Source: JBGPFS01 sp041483455
Lineage (GTDB): Bacteria > Chloroflexota > Limnocylindria > Limnocylindrales > CSP1-4
Direction: 5' to 3'
Assembly (NCBI GenBank): GCA_041483455.1
Contig: JBGPFS010000071.1
Span: forward strand, 1-10,748
Length of the DNA: 10,748 nucleotides
The translations under genes were made by a program, and so were the position numbers. The notes below the pieces were generated by a model. It did not search any database, was not told the origin of the DNA, and saw nothing but the letters and a program-made list of their open reading frames with translations. Shown in pieces: positions 5,428 to 10,748 of this stretch; the first letter of the stretch is position 1, and every line of letters begins with the position of its first letter.

Positions 5428-6213
5428 GTGACCGAGATCGATCGCCGCGCCAGCCCCGCGGAGCGTCCCCACGTCGTCGTCGTGATGCCCGCCTACAACG
5501 CGGCCCGGACGCTCGAGCGGACGTACTCCGATATCCCCCACGACCTCGTCGACCAGATCATCCTCGTCGACGACGTGTCGAAGGATGAGACCGTCGTGAT
5601 CGCGCGCCAGCTCGGCCTCGACGTGATCATCCACCGCCAGAATCGCGGCTACGGCGGGAACCAGAAGACGTGCTACGCGGCGGCCCTCGAGGCTGGCGCC
5701 GATGTCGTCGTGATGCTCCACCCCGACTACCAGTACGACGCCACCCGGATCCCGGCCCTCATCGCGCCGATCCTCGAGGGCCGGGCCGACCTGATGCTCG
5801 GCAGCCGGTTCCTGGGTGACCCGCTCGCCGGCGGGATGCCGCGCTGGAAGTACATCTCGAACCGGTTCCTCACCGGGCTCGAGAACCTGGCCTTCGGGCT
5901 CCACCTGTCCGAGTACCACACCGGCCTGCGGGCCTATAGCCGGCGGCTCCTAGAGGCCATCCCATACGAGCTCAACAGCGACGACTTCGTGTTCGACCAG
6001 GAGCTGATCGCCCAGGTCGTGGCAGCCGGCGGCCTGAACATCGGGGAGATCGCCGTCGCGACGAGGTACTTCGAGGAGGCCAGCTCGGTCGGCTTCCGGC
6101 GCAGCGTCGTGTACGGCCTGTCCACCCTCCGGGTCGTCGCCCGCTTCCTGCTCCACAACTCGCGCCTCCGCCGGACCCCGAAGCTGACGTCCCGGCGTCC
6201 CCCGCGGGCCTGA
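5428..6213 (+). CDS. Family 2 glycosyltransferase, polyprenyl-phosphate sugar synthase-like
   Basis: This 261-residue protein has a GT-A fold of the GT2 type. Visible landmarks are VVVVMPAYNAARTLE (residues 16-30), the nucleotide-binding ILVDDVSKDET (45-55), NRGYGGNQKT (72-81), MLHPDYQYD (96-104, in the place of the DXD motif), LGSRFLGDP (124-132), YHTGLRAYSRR (163-173) and DFVFDQEL (186-193). This set is close to dolichyl/polyprenyl-phosphate mannose or glucose synthases, which move a sugar from a nucleotide donor to a lipid phosphate on the cytoplasmic face. There is no C-terminal membrane anchor. The next gene, 1 nt downstream, is a flippase-like membrane protein that may supply it. The GTG start at 5428 is required to keep the first strand and fits a leaderless mRNA. 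Sugar and lipid specificity cannot be read from the sequence. Confidence 0.92.
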   Translation: MTEIDRRASPAERPHVVVVMPAYNAARTLERTYSDIPHDLVDQIILVDDVSKDETVVIARQLGLDVIIHRQNRGYGGNQKTCYAAALEAGADVVVMLHPDYQYDATRIPALIAPILEGRADLMLGSRFLGDPLAGGMPRWKYISNRFLTGLENLAFGLHLSEYHTGLRAYSRRLLEAIPYELNSDDFVFDQELIAQVVAAGGLNIGEIAVATRYFEEASSVGFRRSVVYGLSTLRVVARFLLHNSRLRRTPKLTSRRPPRA

Positions 6214-6214
6214 G

Positions 6215-7255
6215 ATGACGATCCGACCCGGGGCGCTGCTCCGCGGAGCGCTCGGGGTGGCGATCTCGATCGCGGCGATCGCGTTCACGTTGCGGGGCGT
6301 CGACCTCGCCGAGACGTGGGCGATCCTGCGCGGGGCCGCTCCCGGCTGGCTCGCGGTCGCCCTCGGCCTCTTCGCCCTCGACGTCCTCATCCGGGCCGTC
6401 CGCTGGCAGCGCCTCGTCCGGCCGCTCGGCGCGGTGCGCTTCATCCCGATGCTCGGCTACCTGCTCGTGGGCTACCTGGCCAACAACGTCCTGCCGGCCC
6501 GCCTGGGCGAGCTCGTCCGGAGCCACTACCTGGGTGACCGCGAGGGGATCAGCCGGGCGAGCACGCTCGGGACGGTCGTCGTCGAGCGGGTGGTCGACAT
6601 CGCCGTGGTGGTCGCGATCGGGGCCGCCGCGATCCTCGTCCTGCGGGTCCGCGGCGTGGTCGCCAGCGCCGTCCTCGTCGGCGCCGCGCTGACCGCCCTC
6701 CTCGTTGTCGGCCTGGCGATCGGGATCGTCGCCCACCGGCTGCCCGGCGCCGAGCGGATCGCCACCTTCGCCGAACGCTGGCCGCAGGTCCGGCGCGCCG
6801 TCGGCCGGCTGCGGGGCGGCCTCGCGGTCGCCGGGCGGCCGCGCACGCTCGCCGAGGCGCTCGGCCTGAGCGTCGCCGCCTGGTCGGTCACGACCCTCGC
6901 CTTCGCGGCGGTCGGCCAGGCGATCGGGCTGGAGCTGCGGATCGCCGATGCGGCCCTCGTCGCCTCGGGCGTCGCGCTCGCGACGGCGATCCCGTCCGGG
7001 CCGGGCTACCTCGGCACGTTCGAGTTCGCGGCCGTGCAGATCGCCGCGGCGCTCGGGCTTCCGCCCGCGCCGGCTTTCGCCCTGGCGCTCCTCGCCCACG
7101 CGACCATCCTCGTCCTCACCTCGGTCGGCGGCGCGGTCGCGTTCGTCCGGCTCGGCTGGCGGCGGACGCCGAAAACGCTCGGCGTGGCCGCCGAGGACCG
7201 GGTCGAGTCGCCCGACGGCCCGGTCGAGCCTGCGGAGGCCGCCCCGACCCCGTGA
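6215..7255 (+). CDS. Flippase-like membrane protein (lysylphosphatidylglycerol synthase TM / UPF0104 family)
   Basis: This 346-residue multi-pass protein has the family's hallmark blocks: RAVRWQRL (R60, R63, W64), NNVLPARLGELVR (90-102), VVVERVVDI (121-129) and AIPSGPGYLGTFE (258-270). About seven or eight membrane segments are visible, followed by a Pro/Glu-rich cytoplasmic tail. The same domain forms the membrane half of MprF and the C-terminal half of the archaeal glycosyltransferase AglD, where a GT2 domain is fused to it. Here the GT2 enzyme is the preceding gene, ending 1 nt before this ATG, so the pair looks like a split AglD. A role in flipping or presenting a lipid-linked sugar is inferred from this. 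The C-terminus of MprF that transfers lysine is absent, so lysine transfer is not expected. The stop overlaps the next gene's GTG in GTGA (7252-7255). Confidence 0.9.
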   Translation: MTIRPGALLRGALGVAISIAAIAFTLRGVDLAETWAILRGAAPGWLAVALGLFALDVLIRAVRWQRLVRPLGAVRFIPMLGYLLVGYLANNVLPARLGELVRSHYLGDREGISRASTLGTVVVERVVDIAVVVAIGAAAILVLRVRGVVASAVLVGAALTALLVVGLAIGIVAHRLPGAERIATFAERWPQVRRAVGRLRGGLAVAGRPRTLAEALGLSVAAWSVTTLAFAAVGQAIGLELRIADAALVASGVALATAIPSGPGYLGTFEFAAVQIAAALGLPPAPAFALALLAHATILVLTSVGGAVAFVRLGWRRTPKTLGVAAEDRVESPDGPVEPAEAAPTP

Positions 7256-7971
7256 CCGACTCCGACGAGGGCTTCGCCGAGCTCGCCGACCCGGGCGCCT
7301 GGGCGGCCGACGTCGGGCGCCACCTGGCCGAGCTCGGATTCCTCGTCGTCCAGAGCGACCGACCGTCCGCTCCCGGCGGGTCGAACCTCCTGGTCGCGCT
7401 GCGCGACGCCCCGACCCTCCTCCACTTCGACCCCGAGCGGGTCACCTACTGGCGCGTCGTCGAGGGGCGCGGCCGGATCGCGGAGCTGGACCGGTCGACG
7501 CCGCTGCCCTTCGTGGGGGTCGCCTCGTGGGGGAGCGTCCGGGTCGTCGACCGGCTGGCCGTCGACAACCGGTTCCTGGCGTTCGGTGGCACCCTGCGAG
7601 CCGCCGCGCTCGACAAGCATCTGACCGTGGCCGTCCTGAACTCGCCCGGCCCGATCGTCCGGTGGGCCGGCCACAGCCAGGGCTCGGATCCGCTGGCCGG
7701 CGAGATCGGGGCGTTCTTCGGGCGGCTGATGGTCCCGGTCGACTTCACGCCGGGTGCGGAGGCCCGCCTGGCGGCGACGCCGCCGCTCGTGCTCTACGCG
7801 GCGTTCGTCCGCCGCGGGCACGACCGGCTGCACGCGACGGCGCGGCTCGGCTTGGCCGAGGGGCCGACCGACCGCTTCTTCGTCGCCGAGGCCACCCGGC
7901 TGGAGGAGCACGAACCGGCGGCATGGGCGGCCGGCGGATCGCTCATGCGGGAGCTCGGACTCCGGCCCTGA
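7252..7971 (+). CDS. Unrecognised 239-residue soluble protein, third gene of the GT2/flippase operon
   Basis: I do not recognise a family. The protein has no signal peptide or membrane helix and looks like a mixed alpha/beta cytoplasmic protein. Notable stretches are SDRPSAPGGSNLLVALRDA (35-53), the region around LLHFDPERVTYWRVVEG (56-72), LPFVGVASWGSVRVVDRLAVDN (85-106), AGEIGAFFGRLMVPVDFTPG (149-168) and TPPLVLYAAFVRRGHDR (176-192). No nucleotide-binding or metal-binding motif stands out. The GTG start overlaps the flippase-like stop by 4 bp, a typical sign of translational coupling, so its product is probably needed in step with the GT2/flippase pair. Its third-position GC bias matches its neighbours, which supports a real gene. 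It ends 71 bp before the convergent binding-protein gene, with a strong hairpin between them. Confidence 0.75.
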   Translation: MTDSDEGFAELADPGAWAADVGRHLAELGFLVVQSDRPSAPGGSNLLVALRDAPTLLHFDPERVTYWRVVEGRGRIAELDRSTPLPFVGVASWGSVRVVDRLAVDNRFLAFGGTLRAAALDKHLTVAVLNSPGPIVRWAGHSQGSDPLAGEIGAFFGRLMVPVDFTPGAEARLAATPPLVLYAAFVRRGHDRLHATARLGLAEGPTDRFFVAEATRLEEHEPAAWAAGGSLMRELGLRP

Positions 7972-7989
7972 TCGGGCGAGCGAAGAATC

Positions 7990-8021
7990 GAACGGGCCCG
8001 CCGTCGCCGGCGGGCCCGTTC
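7990..8021. terminator. Bidirectional hairpin terminator between convergent operons
   Basis: GAACGGGCCCGCC (7990-8002) and GGCGGGCCCGTTC (8009-8021) form a perfect 13-bp stem with a 6-nt loop. It lies between the stop of the plus-strand operon (7971) and the stop of the minus-strand binding-protein gene (8043), and would act symmetrically. There is no T-run on the plus side; the minus side continues GATTCTTCGC, slightly T-rich. Confidence 0.75.
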
Positions 8022-8042
8022 TCGGTCGGTCGGTGGTCCGGC

Positions 8043-8951
8043 TCAGCCGGTCACGAGCCCGGCATCCTTGAGCCATTGCTTGGCGACGGCGGCGATGTCC
8101 TTCTTGTCGACCGCGATCTGCTTGTCGAGGTCGGCCAGGGTCGCGGTGTCCATCTTCGCGGAGACGTCGTTGAGGACCTTCTCGAAAGCGGTCTTGTCGA
8201 CCTTCGCCAGGAGGTCGTTCCGGACCAGCGGCGAGATGTTGTCGGCCGGCTGGGTCGCCTTGTCGTCCTGGAGCAGGATGAAGCCGTTGACCAGGATGTC
8301 CGGCTGGGTCGAGCAGAGCTCACCGACGTCGATCGTCTTGTTCTTCAGCGCGTCGGCCATCGGCGTGTCGCACGCGGCGAGCAGGGTCGCCTTCGAGGTG
8401 TCGAGCCCGTAGGCGTCCTTGAGCGCCTGACCGCAGACCGGGTTCGTCGGGCAATCGGTCGCGAGGCCGAACTTGAGCTGGGCCTGGACCGCCGTGAGGT
8501 CGCTCATCTTCGTGAGCTTGAGCGAGTCCGCGGTCTCCTTGCGGACCACGAAGGCGTTCTGGTCCTGCGCCGGGCTGAAGTCGAGGACGGTGATGCCGCC
8601 GCCCTTGCCGTTGAGGACGGCCTGGAGTGCCGCCTGGTTGACCTTGGGGTCCCCGGTCTGGGTGCCGGCCGCGTAGTAGCCGAGGCCGCTGCCGATGTAC
8701 TCGGGCTTGAGGTCGAACTGGCCCGTCTCGAGCGCCGGTGCGGTCACCTTCCGACCTCCCAGGCCGATCCCGGTCCGGTCGACGGTGTAGCCCTTGGCCT
8801 CGAGGGCCTGGGCGTAGATCTCGGCGATGAGCTTGGCTTCGTAGAAGCCGTCCGAGCCGATCTTGACGGTTGGCTTGCTCCCACCCGACGAGCAGGCGCC
8901 GAGAAGCACCAGCATCGCCGCCCCGAGAGCGAGCGCGCGGTTCAGCCGCAT
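8043..8951 (-). CDS. Osmoprotectant (glycine betaine/choline-type) ABC transporter substrate-binding lipoprotein
   Basis: This 302-residue protein begins with a lipoprotein signal: MRLNRA, a hydrophobic core, and the lipobox LGAC with the acylated Cys20 followed by SSGG. The mature part has the OpuAC/ProX-type fold landmarks KIGSDGFYEAKLIAEIY (30-46), a long helix ending in GYTVDR, ALETGQFDLKPEYIGSG (73-89), and near the end PADNISPLVRNDLL. It should capture quaternary amines or related osmolytes at the outer face of the cytoplasmic membrane for the two permeases upstream. Specificity is not readable without a structure model. Four cysteines remain in the mature domain (C167, C173, C194, C213), which may form disulfides. 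The ATG at 8951 is chosen because AGGAGG lies 9 nt upstream. The ATG at 8960 abuts AGGAGG and is too close. It is the last gene of the transporter group, 112 bp after the nearer permease. Confidence 0.93.
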   Translation of the reverse strand: MRLNRALALGAAMLVLLGACSSGGSKPTVKIGSDGFYEAKLIAEIYAQALEAKGYTVDRTGIGLGGRKVTAPALETGQFDLKPEYIGSGLGYYAAGTQTGDPKVNQAALQAVLNGKGGGITVLDFSPAQDQNAFVVRKETADSLKLTKMSDLTAVQAQLKFGLATDCPTNPVCGQALKDAYGLDTSKATLLAACDTPMADALKNKTIDVGELCSTQPDILVNGFILLQDDKATQPADNISPLVRNDLLAKVDKTAFEKVLNDVSAKMDTATLADLDKQIAVDKKDIAAVAKQWLKDAGLVTG

Positions 8952-8960
8952 TGGGTCCAT

Positions 8961-8966
8961 CCTCCT
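8961..8966 (-). promoter_or_regulatory. Strong ribosome binding site deciding the binding-protein start
   Basis: On the minus strand AGGAGG is directly followed by ATGGACCCA and then ATG at 8951. Only the second ATG has workable spacing (9 nt). It also places the signal peptide's basic residues at the very N-terminus. Confidence 0.7.
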
Positions 8967-9003
8967 AGCTCCACGCCGCGAGGGTCCGCGGCTGGTACGG
9001 CGC

Positions 9004-9009
9004 ACCTTA
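9004..9009 (-). promoter_or_regulatory. Possible extended -10 promoter for the binding-protein gene
   Basis: On the minus strand TGCTAAGGT gives TANNNT with an upstream TG, an extended -10 pattern. Transcription would start near 8997, leaving a leader of about 46 nt. A 6-bp hairpin, GCCGCG/CGCGGC (8975-8992), lies in that leader, ahead of the AGGAGG. No clear -35 was found. A separate promoter would explain the 112-bp gap in an otherwise overlapping operon and allow extra binding protein. Confidence 0.3.
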
Positions 9010-9063
9010 GCAGGCCCGTCCCTCAGCGCCGTCCGACGATCCTCCCCAGGCGTTCTTCCGCTT

Positions 9064-9780
9064 CTACGCGGCCGAGGCCTCGCCGGATGTGCGGCCCGGC
9101 CGCGCGAGCCCGGGCGAGGTGAGCAGTCGCTCGAGCAGGCCGAAGCCCAGCTCGGTCAGGATCGCCAGGCCGGCCACCAGGACGACCCCGCCGAACACCT
9201 GCCCATCGTCGTTCTGGGCGACGCCGTCGACCAGATACCGGCCGAGCCCGCCGAACCCGAAGATCGCGCCCAGGGTCGCCGTGGCGACGATCTGGACCGC
9301 AGCCGAGCGGATCCCGCCGACGACGACCGGGAGAGCGATCGGCAGCTCGACGCTGAACAGGATCTGGCGCTCTCGGAGCCCCATCCCGCGGGCGGATCCG
9401 CTGAGCTCGCGGTCGATACCCTGGATCCCGGCGTAGGCGTTGACGAGGATCGGCGGGATGGCCAGGACCACCATCGCGACGAGGGTCGGGGCGACGTAGA
9501 AGCCCCATTGCGGGTCGATCGCGGCGGTGACCGGATAGACGATCGCGATGGCCGCCAGCGAGGGCAGCGCCCGTCCGAGGTTCGAGGCGTTGATCGCCAG
9601 GCCGGCGCCCCGGCCGGTATGCCCGATCAGGAGACCGATCGGCAGGGCGATCGCCAGGGCGATGACGAGCGAGGCGCTCGAGATCGCGACGTGCTCCCCC
9701 AGCCGGGCCGGGATCCCGTTCGGGCCCGCCCAGTGGACCGGATCCGACAGCCACGCGACGATCGCGCCGACCAGGTTCAT
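9064..9780 (-). CDS. Osmoprotectant ABC transporter permease (second permease of the operon)
   Basis: This 238-residue protein is a compact ABC permease of the glycine betaine/choline/proline importer type. It has five or six membrane segments. The EAA-type loop that docks onto the ATPase is visible as SARGMGLRERQILFSVELP (129-147) followed by GGIR. The FGFGGLGRYLVDG block (174-186) is typical of this permease family. The N-terminus has an extra-membrane stretch (SDPVHWAGPNGIPARLGEH) before the first full helix, as in OpuCB/OpuCD-like proteins. It partners with the other permease to form the channel. Its ATG overlaps the stop of the upstream permease by 4 bp (ATGA, 9777-9780), so the two should be made in equal amounts. 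The stop is TAG at 9066-9064. Confidence 0.92.
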   Translation of the reverse strand: MNLVGAIVAWLSDPVHWAGPNGIPARLGEHVAISSASLVIALAIALPIGLLIGHTGRGAGLAINASNLGRALPSLAAIAIVYPVTAAIDPQWGFYVAPTLVAMVVLAIPPILVNAYAGIQGIDRELSGSARGMGLRERQILFSVELPIALPVVVGGIRSAAVQIVATATLGAIFGFGGLGRYLVDGVAQNDDGQVFGGVVLVAGLAILTELGFGLLERLLTSPGLARPGRTSGEASAA

Positions 9781-10442
9781 ACCGGCGTCTCTCCGCCGCC
9801 GAGCCCGGCCGGGGCCCACGGGGTGAGGATCCGGCCGACCCGGACGAGGATCAGGTCGACCGCGATCGCGAGCAGGATCGAGGGGATCGCGCCGGCGTAC
9901 ATCTCGGTCGGGAAGTGGAGGTGGTAGCCGGTCAGGATGAAGTAGCCCAGCCCGCCGAAGCTGTCGCCCAGGGTAGCGGTGATCGTCACCAGTCCGATCG
10001 TCGAGACGCTGGCGAGTCGGATCCCGGCCACGATGAGCGGGATGCCCAGGGGCAGCTCGACCCGCCACAGGCGCTCGCCCCGCGTGTAGCCCATCCCCTC
10101 CGCGGCCTCGATCACGTCCGGGCCTGCGGCGTCGAGGCCGGCGACGATGTTCCGGACGAGGATCACCAGCGTGTACATGACGAGCGGGATCTCGACCGTC
10201 ACGAGCGTGATCCCCGTGATCGAGACGAGGGCCGAGAAGACGGCCAGGCTTGGGATCGTGTACAGGATCCCGGCCAGCGCGGTGATCGGCGGCGCGACGA
10301 TCCGCTGGCGGACCGACCAGATCGCCAGGCCGAACGAGATGGCGAAGCCGATCGCGACCGCCATCGCCGCCAGGAAGAGGTGCTGGCCCGTGCGGCCCGC
10401 GATCGCCCCGGCGTGGTCGAGGAGCCAGGCCCAGTCGATCAC
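9777..10442 (-). CDS. Osmoprotectant ABC transporter permease (first permease of the operon)
   Basis: This 221-residue inner-membrane permease is paralogous to the next gene. The EAA loop is well preserved as EAAEGMGYTRGERLWRVELP (112-131) followed by IPLIVAGIR. The YTIPSLAVFS block (61-70) near the second or third helix and SFGGLGYFILTG further on are typical of the OpuCB/YehW-type family. The start is GTG at 10442, overlapping the stop of the ATPase gene by 4 bp (GTGA, 10439-10442). Two non-identical permeases plus one ATPase and one separate binding lipoprotein is the classic OpuC/OsmU-like composition, unlike OpuA, where permease and binding domain are often fused. Confidence 0.92.
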   Translation of the reverse strand: MIDWAWLLDHAGAIAGRTGQHLFLAAMAVAIGFAISFGLAIWSVRQRIVAPPITALAGILYTIPSLAVFSALVSITGITLVTVEIPLVMYTLVILVRNIVAGLDAAGPDVIEAAEGMGYTRGERLWRVELPLGIPLIVAGIRLASVSTIGLVTITATLGDSFGGLGYFILTGYHLHFPTEMYAGAIPSILLAIAVDLILVRVGRILTPWAPAGLGGGETPV

Positions 10443-10748
10443 CGCGGGGCCTCGTCCTGGAGCTGGGCCGCGATCAGGCCGGCCGTCACCAGCCCCCGGA
10501 CCCGGCCCGTCCGGTCGACCACGATCCCGGCCTGGACGTCCGCGTCGAGGAGGAGGGAGAGGGCATCCTTGAGCGTCGTGCGCCGGTCGAGGAACGGCGA
10601 TGACGGCACGGCCAGGTCAGGCTCCAGCCGCTCACCTTCGCGGAGCAGACCGGCCGCGATCCAGCCGATCGGTCGGTCGGCGGGGTCGACCAGGAGCAGG
10701 TAGCCCGTCCCGACCGGGTCGGCTGCCACCCGTCGCCGGGCGTCGCCG
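10439..10748 (-). CDS. Osmoprotectant ABC transporter ATP-binding protein, C-terminal CBS region (partial)
   Basis: The frame runs off the right edge, so the nucleotide-binding domain with the Walker motifs is not visible. The last 102 residues look like the paired CBS region of OpuAA/OpuCA/ProV-type ATPases. GTGYLLLVDPADRPIGWI is the end of one CBS motif. TTLKDALSLLLDADVQAGIVVD followed by GRVRGLVTAGLIAAQL is a second. In the family the CBS pair senses ionic strength or cyclic dinucleotides to gate transport; whether this copy does so is not shown. Identification rests on the CBS pattern plus the two permeases that follow with a 4-bp overlap. An internal GTG at 10729 could be mistaken for a start, but the open frame and missing ATPase domain argue for truncation by the window. 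Confidence 0.85.
   Translation of the reverse strand, partial: GDARRRVAADPVGTGYLLLVDPADRPIGWIAAGLLREGERLEPDLAVPSSPFLDRRTTLKDALSLLLDADVQAGIVVDRTGRVRGLVTAGLIAAQLQDEAPR

Noticed and set aside
8022..8036. Tandem TCGG repeats after the terminator hairpin
   Set aside because: Only three units and also found inside the ATPase gene near 10668-10680, so it is background sequence composition.
6948..9122. A 724-residue plus-strand open frame across the flippase-like, unknown and binding-protein genes
   Set aside because: It runs out of frame through three better-supported genes and across the strong terminator hairpin, with low-complexity product.
1..10748. CRISPR arrays, insertion sequences, phage genes, tRNA or rRNA genes
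   Set aside because: No regularly spaced repeats, transposase or integrase motifs, or structural RNA patterns were seen on either strand by eye.

Overview
A very GC-rich (roughly 70 %) bacterial chromosomal segment, densely packed with ordinary metabolic, envelope and transport genes. Several co-directional genes are joined by 4-bp stop/start overlaps (GTGA or ATGA). GC content, gene content and a mix of Shine-Dalgarno-led and apparently leaderless genes would suit Chloroflexota (for example Limnocylindria-like lineages) or Actinomycetota. The sequence alone does not settle this. No mobile element, CRISPR array, rRNA or tRNA was seen, and no gene-free stretch exceeds 300 bases.

Left part, plus strand (1-2262): the C-terminal part of a thiolase; a HesB/IscA-type iron-sulfur carrier (ErpA-like) behind a recognisable sigma70-type promoter whose -35 box lies in a perfect 12-bp inverted repeat; a stand-alone LON-domain protein, probably from a leaderless mRNA; and a 78-residue membrane protein.

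Middle, minus strand (5383 down to 2304): a multi-pass GT-C-like membrane protein, a sulfite-oxidase-family molybdopterin enzyme, and a DODA/YgiD-type extradiol dioxygenase. Divergent from these, on the plus strand (5428-7971), is a tightly coupled trio: a GT2 glycosyltransferase, a flippase-like LPG-synthase-TM protein, and an unrecognised 239-residue soluble protein. The GT2 and GT-C genes start only 44 bp apart. Each has a TANNNT box exactly 7 nt before its start codon, so they probably share one compact bidirectional promoter. The most economical reading is a lipid-linked sugar module: GT2 loads a polyprenyl phosphate, the flippase-like protein helps present or flip it, and the GT-C protein uses it outside the membrane.

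Right part, minus strand (10748 down to 8043): an osmoprotectant (glycine betaine/choline/proline type) ABC importer in the order ATPase with CBS tail (cut by the window), permease, permease, then after 112 bp the lipoprotein binding protein. It converges on the glycosylation trio at a perfect 13-bp GC-rich hairpin that can serve as terminator for both sides.

No clearly undescribed system is visible. The best leads are the overlapping divergent leaderless promoters, the unknown protein coupled to the GT2/flippase pair, and the inverted repeat on the iron-sulfur gene promoter.
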